A DNA stretch of 64,000 bases from Chloroflexota bacterium (GCA_004297395.1 SCUO01000093.1:186001-250000), one strand, 5' to 3'; shown: positions 10,989 to 20,409, counted from the stretch's first letter. The notes: a model not told the origin generated them from the letters alone. Translations and numbers: made by a program.

Positions 10989-11938
10989 TCGGATCCCTCG
11001 CCGACCGCCTGTCGATCAAGCCCGAGGTCGCCGCCGCGCTCAGGGCCGGCGGGCCGGTCGTGGCCCTCGAATCCACGCTCATCAGCCACGGCCTGCCCTA
11101 CCCGGCCAACGTCGAGGTCGCCCGCGCGTCCGAGGCGGCCGTCCGCGAAGCCGGGGCCGTCCCCGCCACGATCGCGATCCACGACGGGCGGCTCCTCGTC
11201 GGCCTGGACGACGCGGAGCTCGAGGCCCTGGCGACGGCGCCCGCCGACAGCGTTCTCAAGGCCTCCCGACCCAGCCTCTCGGCGGCGCTCACCAGGGACG
11301 GCTGGTCCGCCACCACGGTCTCGGCCACGATGATCGCCGCGCACGCCGCGGGGATCACCGTCTTCGCGACCGGCGGCATCGGCGGCGTCCACATGGGCGC
11401 CCTCGGTGGCCCCGGAGCGCTTGAGCCGCCGACGTTCGACATCTCGTCCGACCTCGAGGAGCTGGCCCGGACGCCGATGGTGGTGGTGTGCGCCGGCCCC
11501 AAGGCCATCCTCGACGTGCCCGCGACCCTCGAGGTCCTCGAGACCAGGGGTGTCCCGCTGGTGGCGGTTGGCCAGGCGGACCTGCCCGGCTTCACCGCCC
11601 GGTCGTCCGGCGTCCCGGCACCCTGGAGCGTCCCCGACGTCGCGGCCGCCGCGGGGCTGGCCGTCGCCCACCTGGCCCTCGGGCTCGGCGGCGCGATCGT
11701 GATCTGCGTCCCCGTCCCGGCGGACGTCGCGCTGCCCGACGAAATCGCCCGTCGCGTCGCGGAGCAGGCAGCCCGCGAGGCCGATGCCGCCGGGATCCAT
11801 GGGCCGGCGCTCACGCCCTGGCTGCTTGCCCGGATCGCCGCCATCACTGACGGCGCCTCCGTCCGGGCCAACACCGCCCTCATCGTCAACGACGCCCTGG
11901 TCGCGGGGCAGATCGCGGTCCGTCTGGCACGGGGCTGA
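10985..11938 (+). CDS. psuG: Pseudouridine-5'-phosphate glycosidase
   Basis: VVALESTLISHGLPYPANVEVA...EAGAVPATIAIHDGRLLVGL...TVFATGGIGGVHMGA...GALGLGGAIVICVPVP-like; start ATG 10985 overlaps the upstream TGA. It is only the C-terminal part of the supplied 1427-aa ORF. Confidence 0.95.
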   Translation: MIGSLADRLSIKPEVAAALRAGGPVVALESTLISHGLPYPANVEVARASEAAVREAGAVPATIAIHDGRLLVGLDDAELEALATAPADSVLKASRPSLSAALTRDGWSATTVSATMIAAHAAGITVFATGGIGGVHMGALGGPGALEPPTFDISSDLEELARTPMVVVCAGPKAILDVPATLEVLETRGVPLVAVGQADLPGFTARSSGVPAPWSVPDVAAAAGLAVAHLALGLGGAIVICVPVPADVALPDEIARRVAEQAAREADAAGIHGPALTPWLLARIAAITDGASVRANTALIVNDALVAGQIAVRLARG

Positions 11939-11950
11939 TTCGCCGGGCGA

Positions 11951-11981
11951 AACCCCCGCGGCGGGATGGTCGGCGGGGGTT
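11951..11981 (+). terminator. Hairpin, candidate terminator after psuG
   Basis: AACCCCCGC (11951-11959) ... GCGGGGGTT (11973-11981), perfect 9-bp stem, 9 nt after start of the intergenic region; no long T tract. Confidence 0.6.
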
Positions 11982-12064
11982 GGCCCGTGCCTTGCTGGCC
12001 ACGGGGGCGATGGCTACACTCGGGCCGCCGGTCCACGTCCGGCGCAGGCGTCCAGGGAGAGCCG

Positions 12065-12595
12065 ATGCGGATCTACGACGGCAGCCCCCGCCAGGACTTC
12101 GAGGAGGTCCTCCGGTCCATCGGGGCATACCTGGACCAGCGGGGCATGAAGGACGTGCTGGTCATGGAGGCGCCGGACGGCTTCATCGTCCAGGCCCTCG
12201 CCCACACCGGCGCGACGACGAGCGCGTGGTCGGAATCGATGGGCCAGGTCGAGAAGGAGACGATGACCTTCGCCGACGAGGACATCGCCCGATTCATGGA
12301 TGAGGCGATCGCCCATCGGGGCCAGGGTGGGCACGATCCGCTGCCCGGCGCCGGCGACTACGAGCACGCCTTCCGGGTGATCGGCCGCTACATCGACGAG
12401 CAGCACCCCAAGGACGTCTTCTTCTTCGAGCAGGACGGCGCGTTCGTGCTGCGGCTCCATCACGTGACGCAATCCGGCTCACGGCATATGCTCGCCGAGT
12501 TCACCCGCGACGACATCGCGTCGCTCGTGTCGAAGGGACCAACGTTGCGCACCCCCGCCAAGGACGCCGGACCGCAGGGCGCGGCCCAGGCCTGA
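12065..12595 (+). CDS. Conserved hypothetical with internal two-fold repeat
   Basis: 176 aa from ATG 12065; DFEEVLRSIGAYLDQRGMKDVLVMEAPDGFIVQAL and DYEHAFRVIGRYIDEQHPKDVFFFEQDGAFVLRL repeat units. Confidence 0.75.
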   Translation: MRIYDGSPRQDFEEVLRSIGAYLDQRGMKDVLVMEAPDGFIVQALAHTGATTSAWSESMGQVEKETMTFADEDIARFMDEAIAHRGQGGHDPLPGAGDYEHAFRVIGRYIDEQHPKDVFFFEQDGAFVLRLHHVTQSGSRHMLAEFTRDDIASLVSKGPTLRTPAKDAGPQGAAQA

Positions 12596-12620
12596 CCCAC
12601 CGCCAAGAGGAGGCGCCCCG

Positions 12621-12776
12621 ATGCGTGCACTCAAGACCGTCGCCGTTGCGCTGGGGATCACCCTCGGCGCCCTCATCGTCATCCCGCTCATCGTCCTGGC
12701 CGGGCTGTTCGTCTGGCTGAAGCTGACCGAGGAAGCGGACGAGGAGTCGCTCGAGCTCGACCGGGAAGACGCCTGA
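12621..12776 (+). CDS. Small single-pass membrane protein (51 aa)
   Basis: MRALKTVAVALGITLGALIVIPLIVLAGLFVWLKLTEEADEESLELDREDA; preceded by AAGAGGAGG ribosome-binding-like sequence. Confidence 0.65.
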   Translation: MRALKTVAVALGITLGALIVIPLIVLAGLFVWLKLTEEADEESLELDREDA

Positions 12777-12807
12777 TCGACCCCGACCGCTCTCCCATCG
12801 CGGCCGA

Positions 12808-12835
12808 GACGCCCGCCGGACATCCGGCGGGCGTC
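12808..12835 (+). terminator. Strong hairpin between small membrane ORF and EamA gene
   Basis: GACGCCCGCCGGA CA TCCGGCGGGCGTC, perfect 13-bp inverted repeat immediately 5' of the GTG at 12839. Confidence 0.65.
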
Positions 12836-12838
12836 GGA

Positions 12839-13792
12839 GTGTCCGCCGCAGGCCGCGGCGGGGGCGCCGGCTGGCGATCGAGCCACCGGGTCGCAGAGGG
12901 CGCGGTGCTGCTCGTGGTCGTTTCCTGGGCGGCCAACTTCATTGTCGTCAAGGCGGCCAACCAGGAGATCCCGCCGATCGCCTTCGCGTTCATCCGCGTT
13001 GCCTCAGGCGCGGCGCTCCTCCTCGTCCTGCTCCGCTGGCGCGAGGGATCGGTATGGATGCACCGCCACGATGTCGTCCCCATCCTCGTCCTCGGGGCGG
13101 TCGGGTTCGGCGGCTACCAGATCCTGTGGGCGACGGCCCTCCAGTCCATCCCGGCCGGCGACTCGGCCTTCCTGATCGCTGCCACGCCGGTCATGACCGC
13201 GCTCCTCGCGGGCTGGGCCGGCTCGGACACGCTGACCGCCCGGAGGCTCGTGGGCGCGCTCATCTCGTTCGTCGGGGTCGGGATCGTCGTCGCGGGTGGC
13301 CCGGGGCTGGGGCTCGCGGCGTCGCTCGTCGGCGACGCCCTGACCCTCGTCGCGGCCGCCTGCTGGGCGGTCTACACGTCGTTCGGCGCGCCGATCCTCG
13401 CCTCGCACTCGCCGCTCCGGACGACGGCCTGGGCGATGGTCGGCGGGTCGATCGTCCTCGCCCCGCTCGGGCTGGTCCAGGCCGCCGGAGCGGACTGGGG
13501 CGCGGTCAGCGCCGGCGCGTGGGGAGGGCTCGTCTACTCGGCGATCATCCCGGCCGGCCTCGCCAACGTCGCCGTGTTCCACGCCATCAGGCTCCTCGGC
13601 CCGACCCGGATCACGGCCCTCCAGTTCCTGGTTCCGTTCATCGCCGTGCTCCTGGGCGCTGCCTTCCTCCATGAGGCGATCCAGCCGGCCCAGCTTGCCG
13701 GCGGCGCGGTGATCATCCTCGGCGTTGCGATCACCCGGGCGTTCACGGTCGGCGGGCTGACCGCACGGATCCGGGGCTGGTGGCTGGCATGA
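12839..13792 (+). CDS. EamA/DMT-family transporter
   Basis: Ten hydrophobic segments; VVSWAANFIVVKAANQEIPPIAFAFIRVASGAALLL...PTRITALQFLVPFIAVLLGAAFLHEAI. Confidence 0.88.
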   Translation: MSAAGRGGGAGWRSSHRVAEGAVLLVVVSWAANFIVVKAANQEIPPIAFAFIRVASGAALLLVLLRWREGSVWMHRHDVVPILVLGAVGFGGYQILWATALQSIPAGDSAFLIAATPVMTALLAGWAGSDTLTARRLVGALISFVGVGIVVAGGPGLGLAASLVGDALTLVAAACWAVYTSFGAPILASHSPLRTTAWAMVGGSIVLAPLGLVQAAGADWGAVSAGAWGGLVYSAIIPAGLANVAVFHAIRLLGPTRITALQFLVPFIAVLLGAAFLHEAIQPAQLAGGAVIILGVAITRAFTVGGLTARIRGWWLA

Positions 13793-14616
13793 GCGACGCC
13801 TCAACCACGTCCGGACCCGGTCCCGCCGCCCCGCCGCCGCCGGCTCTCCTGCCCGGCTCGCCGCCCATCGCGATCCTCGCCGACTACGACGGGACGATCG
13901 CCCTGACCGACGTCTCGGATGCCCTCATGGCCGAGTTCGTGACCGAGGAGTGGGAAGCCAAGGCCGCCGAATACGACGCCGGCCTGGCCGGCTCGCGTCG
14001 GATCATGGAGTGGGAGGTCGGGCTCATCACGACGCCGCCCGAGGCGCTGCATTCGCTCGCCGCCGCCCAGCCCCACGACCCCGGGTTCGCGCCGTTCGTG
14101 CGGCGGGCCCGGGCGGCCGGCATCCCGGTCGAGGTCGTGAGCGACGGCTTCGGCTTCTTCATCCCGGCGGCCCTGGCCTCGCTCGGGGTGGGCGACGTGC
14201 CCGTGGTCACGGCCACGACCTCGTTCCCGCCGGAGGCGCGGCCGCGGATCGACTTCCCGAACGGCCATCCTCGCTGCTTCGTGTGCGGCACCTGCAAGCG
14301 GGCGCGGGTGCTGGCCCACCAGGCCGCCGGGCGGGCGGTGGTGTTCATCGGCGACGGGTACTCCGACAGGTACGCGGCCGGCCACGCCGACCTCGTCTTC
14401 GCGAAGCACGCCCTCCTCCGGCTGTGCGCCGAGAACGGCTGGCCCTTCCGGCGCTGGACCGAGTTCCTCGAGATCGATGCCTGGCTGGCCCTGGTCATCG
14501 ATGCCTGGCGGGCGGACGCGGATTCGCCGCTCGTGCCGCGTCCTGCCTCAAAGGCGCTCTACTGCGGCCCCGAGGTCTGGGGCGAGGGCCGCTGGGATCC
14601 GTTGGGTTCCCGCTGA
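13789..14616 (+). CDS. HAD-IB family phosphatase, MtnX-like
   Basis: ILADYDGTIALTDVSDALMAEF, PVEVVSDGFGFFI, VVFIGDGYSDRYAAGHADLVFAK; ATGA overlap with EamA gene. Confidence 0.82.
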   Translation: MSDASTTSGPGPAAPPPPALLPGSPPIAILADYDGTIALTDVSDALMAEFVTEEWEAKAAEYDAGLAGSRRIMEWEVGLITTPPEALHSLAAAQPHDPGFAPFVRRARAAGIPVEVVSDGFGFFIPAALASLGVGDVPVVTATTSFPPEARPRIDFPNGHPRCFVCGTCKRARVLAHQAAGRAVVFIGDGYSDRYAAGHADLVFAKHALLRLCAENGWPFRRWTEFLEIDAWLALVIDAWRADADSPLVPRPASKALYCGPEVWGEGRWDPLGSR

Positions 14617-14617
14617 C

Positions 14618-14635
14618 GCCGGAGTTCGCTCCGGC
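14618..14635. terminator. UUCG-tetraloop hairpin between convergent genes
   Basis: GCCGGAG TTCG CTCCGGC between the + gene ending 14616 and the - gene ending 14646. Confidence 0.6.
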
Positions 14636-14645
14636 CTGACCGCCC

Positions 14646-15236
14646 TCACCAGCGCTCCCAGCGCGCGAAGTCCTCGAACGGCAGCCAGCCGCGCTTGAGC
14701 GAGGGCGATCGGACGTCCGGCAGCGGCCGCCCCACCGGGATCACCCCGATCGGATGGAACTCGTCGGGCAGGCCGAGCAGCGCCTTGAGGGCCGGTACGT
14801 CCTGGGGTCCGGCGAAACCCGCGGCCAGCCCGGCATCGTGGGCGGCGAGCATGACGACCATCGAGGTCTTGCCGATGTCGACCCACCAGTAGGGCGTGGG
14901 CCAGTCGATCTCCTCGCCCCGTTCGTCGAGCTTGTCCGGCTCCCGGTAGCGACGGTGATAGATCTCCTCGCTGACGCACGGGATGAACTGGGCAGCGCAC
15001 TCGCTGATCCAGCTGCCCATGCCCAGGTCGGCGTAGAACGGCTCACCGCAGGTCTCGGCGACACGCCGGCGCTGGTCCGGGTCGGTCACGATGACGAGCC
15101 GCTGACCCTGCGAGAACCCGGCCGACGGCACGTGCTGGGCCAGCCTCGCGATCTTCTCGAGGACCTCGCGCTCGACCGGGGTGTCCTCGAACCGGCGCAC
15201 CGTCCGGCGCTTCATGACGAGCTCGGCGAAGTCCAT
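14646..15236 (-). CDS. Nitroreductase family protein
   Basis: MDFAELVMKRRTVRRFEDTPVEREVLEKIARLAQHVPSAGFSQGQRLVIV...WWVDIGKTSMVVMLAAHDAGLAAGFAGPQD. Start ATG 15234-15236. Confidence 0.88.
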   Translation of the reverse strand: MDFAELVMKRRTVRRFEDTPVEREVLEKIARLAQHVPSAGFSQGQRLVIVTDPDQRRRVAETCGEPFYADLGMGSWISECAAQFIPCVSEEIYHRRYREPDKLDERGEEIDWPTPYWWVDIGKTSMVVMLAAHDAGLAAGFAGPQDVPALKALLGLPDEFHPIGVIPVGRPLPDVRSPSLKRGWLPFEDFARWERW

Positions 15237-15357
15237 GGTCCCTCCTTGTGGGCCGATCCTGACATGAACCGCGGACCCAGAATGAAAGACAACGCCCCGC
15301 TGGTCCACAGATAGGTGGGAGCCCCGCAGGGGCCGGCACGGGAGCTGATCGGCGGCG

Positions 15358-15909
15358 ATGAACGCGGCACTGGTGGAGCGGGCGCAAGGAGGCGACCGGG
15401 ATGCGTACGAGCTGCTGGCTCGTGGCGCCGCCCGCCGCCTTTTCCTCGTCGCCAGCCGCATCCTCCGGGACAGCGACGCGGCCGAGGATGCTGTCCAGCA
15501 GACGCTCGTGGCCATCTGGCAGGACCTCCCGAGCCTTCGCGATCCAGAGCGCTTCGATGCCTGGAGCTACCGGATGGTCGTCCGCCACTGCCGCTCAGAG
15601 GGTCGCCGGCACAGACGCCTCGGCGTCCGCGTCATCGACCTCAGCGACGACATGGCCACCGCCCGCGACGAGATCGGCGAGATCGCCACGCGCGACCAGC
15701 TCGGCCGTGCCTTCGATGCCCTGAGCCTCGAGCACCGGACGGTCGTGGTCCTCCACCACCTCGCCGGCCTGGCCCTCGGCGAGATCGCCGAGATCCTCGA
15801 CCTTCCCTACGGAACCGTGGGCTCGCGTCTTCACCACGCGATGCGCGCCATGCGCGCCTCCCTCGAGGCATCCGAGCGGGTCGTGGCCCGCGGGAGGCAG
15901 CCGGCATGA
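15358..15909 (+). CDS. ECF-type RNA polymerase sigma factor (module 1)
   Basis: AARRLFLVASRILRDSDAAEDAVQQTLVAIWQDLPSLRDPERFDAWSYRMVVRHC...LSLEHRTVVVLHHLAGLALGEIAEILDLPYGTVGSRLHHAMRAM. Confidence 0.92.
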   Translation: MNAALVERAQGGDRDAYELLARGAARRLFLVASRILRDSDAAEDAVQQTLVAIWQDLPSLRDPERFDAWSYRMVVRHCRSEGRRHRRLGVRVIDLSDDMATARDEIGEIATRDQLGRAFDALSLEHRTVVVLHHLAGLALGEIAEILDLPYGTVGSRLHHAMRAMRASLEASERVVARGRQPA

Positions 15910-17279
15910 CCCACTCGACCGATTTCGACCGATCCCTCGTCTCCTGGCTGGAGACCGGCGGCCCCGCTGCGCCCGACCCCGAGATCATCGACGCCGCCCT
16001 CGAGGCAGCCCGCAAACACTCCCAGCGGCGGGGACTGCGGGCGTGGCTCGTAGGCCCGGCGGCGTGGCCTGCCCTGGGCCCGCGGCGGAGCTTCACCCAC
16101 CTGGCACCGGCGGTTCGGGTCGCCCTGATCGGGCTGCTCCTGCTCGCGGGCCTCGCCTCCGTCGTGGTCGGCGGCGGATCGTTCCTCGATCGCCTTTTCG
16201 CGGCGCCGCTCGTGCCCACGCCGGTCCCGACAGCGCATCCCTTCGTGCTCGAGCTGCCTCCGGCGACCACGGCCCAGATCAGCTCCAGCAGTGCCATCCG
16301 CCTGGCCGACGGTCGGGTCCTCGTTGTCGGCGGGGCGGATACGACCGTCGGCCAGGCGACGATCGCCCGGGCGTGGCTCTTCGACCCGGCCACCAACGAA
16401 TTCGTCGAGACGGGGCCGATGAGCGCGCCGCGATCCGAGCCGCTCCTCGCGCTCCTCGCCGACGGCCGCGTGCTGGTCGTCGGAGGCATGAATGTCGACG
16501 GCAGCTCCGAGGGTGTCGATGGCGCCGAGCTGTACGACCCCGCCAGCGGAACCTTCCGACGGACGGCCGGCGACCCGATCGCGCGGATGAACACGCCCCA
16601 GGGCGCCATGGATCATGCCTGGGCCTCGCCCCAGATCACGCGGCTCGGGGACGGCCGGGTCCTTGTCAGCGGCGGCGTGGGGCGCAATGGGGCCACCGCA
16701 GTTGGCTTGCGGGCGGACCTCTACGATCCAGGCACCGAGACATTCGAGGAGCTGCAGATCGGCTGCAACGCCCTGCGCGGCACGCAGGTCCTCCTGGCCG
16801 ACGGTCGGGTCCTCGTGACATGCCTTCCCGACCGGACCTCGGACCAGCTCGCGGCTGCCGTCTTCGACCCAGCGAGCGGCACCTTCGCGCCGACCGGAGC
16901 GCCTTCGACGCGGGCCAACGACATCGGCAATCTTCTGCCCGATGGCCGAGTCCTGTTCACCGGGAGCACCATCGATCCGGGCGCCGACCTGTACGACCCC
17001 ACGACCGGCACCTTCTCGACGCTCGAGGTCCGCGGTCGCCCCGATGGCAACATGGCAGGCCTCGACATCGGCCGTGGTCGCCTGCTCTTCCTCGGCTTCG
17101 CCGACCCCGAAACGCCGCTGCCCACCCTGGTCTTCGACACCGCGAGGCTCGAGTTTCGCGAGATCGAGCTGCCGTCGCTCCAGCTCGGCGAGCCCACGGT
17201 CGTCCTCGCGGACGGGCGCATCCTCCAGGTCCACTACCAGCTCGCCGCGACCCTCCTCGACGCTTCGCAGCTGCCATGA
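15906..17279 (+). CDS. Membrane-anchored kelch-repeat protein, putative anti-sigma/sensor (module 1)
   Basis: N-terminal DFDRSLVSWLETGG cytoplasmic segment, single TM VALIGLLLLAGLASVVVGGG, then kelch repeats (LADGRVLVVGG...YDPASGTF...). ATG 15906 overlaps sigma TGA. Confidence 0.8.
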   Translation: MTHSTDFDRSLVSWLETGGPAAPDPEIIDAALEAARKHSQRRGLRAWLVGPAAWPALGPRRSFTHLAPAVRVALIGLLLLAGLASVVVGGGSFLDRLFAAPLVPTPVPTAHPFVLELPPATTAQISSSSAIRLADGRVLVVGGADTTVGQATIARAWLFDPATNEFVETGPMSAPRSEPLLALLADGRVLVVGGMNVDGSSEGVDGAELYDPASGTFRRTAGDPIARMNTPQGAMDHAWASPQITRLGDGRVLVSGGVGRNGATAVGLRADLYDPGTETFEELQIGCNALRGTQVLLADGRVLVTCLPDRTSDQLAAAVFDPASGTFAPTGAPSTRANDIGNLLPDGRVLFTGSTIDPGADLYDPTTGTFSTLEVRGRPDGNMAGLDIGRGRLLFLGFADPETPLPTLVFDTARLEFREIELPSLQLGEPTVVLADGRILQVHYQLAATLLDASQLP

Positions 17280-18364
17280 GAAGCCACCCCGGAAGCCGGA
17301 CCCGGTCGCTCCTCGGCGGTCTCCTCGCCACGGCCCTCGCCGCCTGCGGGCCGGGCGGCGCCGCCTCGCCCACCGCGACCGCCACACCCGAGCCGGCCTC
17401 GACGCCCGCGATGACGACGCTGGCCACGCCAGTGCCGTCGCGCGGCGCTCTGCCGTCGTTCACGGCCGACGAGCCCCTCGTCCTGTACGCCCTCCGCACC
17501 GATCTCGGGGGCGGCATCTTCGTCACGAAGCCCGACGGCACGGCTCGCCGCCAGCTCGCGACGGACGTCCTGCCGGGCATCCACAAGGCGCCCGATTGGT
17601 CGCCCGATGGACAGGCCGTCGTATTCGTCGACGAAGTCATTCAGCAGCTCTGGATCGCCCACCTCGACGGCTCGCCCACGGAGCTCGTCCCGGGCTGCGC
17701 GGACGCCATCTGCGACAACCCCGCCTGGTCGCCGGACGGCACCCGCATCGCCTTCGGCCGCATCGAGGACACCGGCTTGCTGGAAGGGCCCGAGGCCATC
17801 GCCATCGAGGTCGTCGACCTCGCGACCGGGACCGTCCAGACCGTCGTCCGCCTCGAGCGCCCGCTCCTTGCCGATGTCCCGCGCTGGTCGCCCGACGGCA
17901 GCCGGCTCGTCGTCCAGGTCGACCAGATGGACGAGGCCGCGATCGAGACGGGCGCGACGATCGCGATCGTGCCCGCTGCCGGAGGCGAGCCCCGCTACCT
18001 GACCTCGTTCGACGTGTTCGCCTCGTCGCCTGACTGGGGGTGGGTCACCGACGAGATCATCTACTCGGTCGAGCTCCTTGGCCTGAGAGCGTCCGCGGAC
18101 CCAGGCAACGAGACCTGGGACCTCTTTGGCATCCAGCCCGACGGTTCGGGCCAGCGCCGGATCACGAATCTCCCCGACGGTGAGCATCTCCTGGCTCCAC
18201 GCTGGACCCCCGACGGCTCCGGTCTCGTGGCCAAGCAGCTCCAGCTGGAGACGATGACCGGCGGCGGCAGGCGAATCGATCCGACGACCGGCCACGTCGA
18301 GCCCTTCCTCACCGGCCTGGAGGAGACCCGGCCCCTGCCGCGCCCGACAGCGGACGCTTCGTGA
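17276..18364 (+). CDS. Secreted lipoprotein with TolB/WD40-like PD40 repeats (module 1)
   Basis: LLATALAACG lipobox; APDWSPDGQAVVFVDE, NPAWSPDGTRIAFGRI, VPRWSPDGSRLVVQVD, APRWTPDGSGLVAKQL repeats; ATGA overlap. Confidence 0.85.
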   Translation: MRSHPGSRTRSLLGGLLATALAACGPGGAASPTATATPEPASTPAMTTLATPVPSRGALPSFTADEPLVLYALRTDLGGGIFVTKPDGTARRQLATDVLPGIHKAPDWSPDGQAVVFVDEVIQQLWIAHLDGSPTELVPGCADAICDNPAWSPDGTRIAFGRIEDTGLLEGPEAIAIEVVDLATGTVQTVVRLERPLLADVPRWSPDGSRLVVQVDQMDEAAIETGATIAIVPAAGGEPRYLTSFDVFASSPDWGWVTDEIIYSVELLGLRASADPGNETWDLFGIQPDGSGQRRITNLPDGEHLLAPRWTPDGSGLVAKQLQLETMTGGGRRIDPTTGHVEPFLTGLEETRPLPRPTADAS

Positions 18365-18516
18365 CGGGCTGAACCTCTGCCGCGATCGGAGGTCAATCTC
18401 CCTGTCCGCCGCCCTGCATCCGAGGTGGGAGGCAACCCTCACACGCGTTGGCACGGCGCTCCGTAGCGCTACACCGAATCGCGAGACACTTCGGCTCCCC
18501 GCTGCATCTGTGGAGC

Positions 18517-19059
18517 ATGGTGGGAGAAGCCCAGGCTCTCGAGACGGCTCACGACGCGACCGTTGCCGACGCGGTTGCCGGCGATGCGATGGCGTTCGCC
18601 CGGATCGTGCGCGCCCACCACGACGACATGGCCCGGGTCTGCCAGGTCATCTGTGGTGACCCCGATCTGGCCCAGGACGCGGCCCAGGCCGCCTGGCCCA
18701 TCGCCTGGCGCAAGCTCGGCACCCTCCGAGATCCGGCCAAGCTGCGGCCCTGGCTGATCAGCGTCGCGGCCAACGAGGCCCGCCAGCTCGTCCGACGCCG
18801 GCGGCTCGACCGCGTCATCGCGATCGATGTCGCCGACCTCGAATCGAGCGATCACGATCCGGCCAGCCGCGCGACCGACGCTGACCTGCTGCAGGCCGTC
18901 CGCCGACTACCGGCGGCGGATCGAGAGCTCCTGGCCCTCCGGTACGTCGCCGGCTTCGATGCCACCGAGATCGCGGCGGCGGTCGGAATCTCGGCATCGG
19001 GCGTCCGGACCCGCCTCTCGCGCCTCCTGGCGCGCCTGCGCACGGAGATCGAACGATGA
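18517..19059 (+). CDS. ECF-type RNA polymerase sigma factor (module 2)
   Basis: MAFARIVRAHHDDMARVCQVICGDPDLAQDAAQAAWPIAWRKLGTLRDPAKLRPWLISVAANEARQLVRRRR...DATEIAAAVGISASGVRTRLSRLLARLR. Confidence 0.9.
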   Translation: MVGEAQALETAHDATVADAVAGDAMAFARIVRAHHDDMARVCQVICGDPDLAQDAAQAAWPIAWRKLGTLRDPAKLRPWLISVAANEARQLVRRRRLDRVIAIDVADLESSDHDPASRATDADLLQAVRRLPAADRELLALRYVAGFDATEIAAAVGISASGVRTRLSRLLARLRTEIER

Positions 19060-20303
19060 CGAACGACACCTTCGAGGCCCGGCTGGCCGCTGCGCTCCGA
19101 TCCGACGCCGATCGGGCCGTCAGCCCGGTTGATGCCGCCGCGATCGCGGTCCGGGCGATTCGCCAGCCGGCGCGCCACGGGCGGCTGCCGCGGCTGTCGC
19201 CGGCCGTCGCCGCGATCCTCGTCGGGGCCGGGCTGGTTGCCGGATCGGTGCTCGTTGCCGGCACCCCCCGGGACCAGGCGCCCGCTCCGGCGCCATCGGA
19301 GCCCGTGGCGTCGGCCACTGCGTCGGCCCCCGCGGCGGCCACGGCCGCACCCGGCGGGTCCCCGGTCATCGATGCGGACGGGCGGCTGCTCGGGGCCACG
19401 ACCTGGGCGGCGGATGTCGGACCGATCCCGGGCCTCGGCTTCAACGGAGGGCGGCTGCATCTCGTCAGCGGCTACGGCGGGGCGACCACCTCGATCCGGG
19501 ACGAAAGTGGTGCGGTCAAGCTGGCGAGCGACGTCGTGAGCGTGAGCCCGGGCGGCGACCTGAGACTCGACTTGGCGACGGATGGCTGGGGCTGTCGAGC
19601 CGGGGATCCGGCGTTGTACCACGCGACCGCGGCCGAGGGCGGCCTCCACGTGACGCTTGCGGTCGTCTATGACGGCTGCCCCACGCGCGCGACGGCGCTC
19701 GCCCGAACGTGGGTCCGGACGCTCATGCTCAGGAGCGACGGCGGCACCGGCGTCGTCGACGCGTTCGCGCCCGACCTCCTCGTGACCGTGCCTCGCGGAC
19801 CCCTGTCGACCCTCCAGACGGTCGACGAGGCCCAGCTTGGTGGCAATGCCGAGAGCCTCGTCAGGTACCACGTCGCCATCTATCGGAACCCCCACGGAGT
19901 GGCGTCGCCGTGCCTCCCGCGGGGCGGTGCGCCCGTGCCGCTCGACCCGGGCGGAGCGGCGTTCGAGGCCTACCTGGATGGCCTTCCGGGGATCACCGTG
20001 GCCCGCTCAACGTCGCTGGCAGTCGATGGCTGGCCGGCGCGGCACGTCGAGTTGGCATCCGCCGGTCCCGGCGGCTGCGATCCGGACGGCGACACGTTCC
20101 TGTGGCGAGTCGGGACCGAGCCGACCGACCACGTCATCCCCGCCGCCAGGGACGGCCACAACTCCATCGTCCTCGTCGACCTGCCCGACGCGACGTTGCT
20201 GATCGTGGTCACGCCCGGCGAAGGCCCGGGGCAGGACGAAGGCGCGCTGCTCGCCGGAATCCGCGTCCTCGACGCCCTGCCGCCGCCCGGCGTCGTGCCG
20301 TGA
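19056..20303 (+). CDS. Single-TM putative anti-sigma/sensor with unknown ectodomain (module 2)
   Basis: Cytoplasmic ~50 aa, TM LSPAVAAILVGAGLVAGSVLVAG, ectodomain homologous to that of 22336..23583; ATGA overlap with sigma. Confidence 0.75.
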   Translation: MTNDTFEARLAAALRSDADRAVSPVDAAAIAVRAIRQPARHGRLPRLSPAVAAILVGAGLVAGSVLVAGTPRDQAPAPAPSEPVASATASAPAAATAAPGGSPVIDADGRLLGATTWAADVGPIPGLGFNGGRLHLVSGYGGATTSIRDESGAVKLASDVVSVSPGGDLRLDLATDGWGCRAGDPALYHATAAEGGLHVTLAVVYDGCPTRATALARTWVRTLMLRSDGGTGVVDAFAPDLLVTVPRGPLSTLQTVDEAQLGGNAESLVRYHVAIYRNPHGVASPCLPRGGAPVPLDPGGAAFEAYLDGLPGITVARSTSLAVDGWPARHVELASAGPGGCDPDGDTFLWRVGTEPTDHVIPAARDGHNSIVLVDLPDATLLIVVTPGEGPGQDEGALLAGIRVLDALPPPGVVP

Positions 20304-20397
20304 CTGGCTGCTCGCGAGGCGTCGAGACGACGCCATCTGGGCGCCATCTGGGCGCCGGCGCGGTGCCAAGCAGTGCCGGAGGCGAACCTGCACATGT

Positions 20398-20403
20398 TAT
20401 AGT
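20398..20403 (+). promoter_or_regulatory. -10 element (TATAGT) of the VapBC-like operon
   Basis: TATAGT with the ATG of the antitoxin ORF starting 7 nt after its last base. Confidence 0.5.
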
Positions 20404-20409
20404 CTGTGT

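Noticed and set aside
7655-11938. 1427-aa plus-strand ORF
   Set aside because: Its first two thirds are antisense to tkt and low-complexity; only the C-terminal part (from 10985) is a real protein, PsuG. Long spurious ORFs are expected at this GC content.
20333-20354. 11-bp tandem CCATCTGGGCG x2
   Set aside because: Only two short copies after a stop codon; most likely part of a GGCGCC-rich terminator region or chance.
20385-20403. LexA box before the VapBC-like pair
   Set aside because: GCGAACCTGCACATGTTATAG resembles half of the box but the spacing and second arm do not match CGAACNNNNGTTCG.
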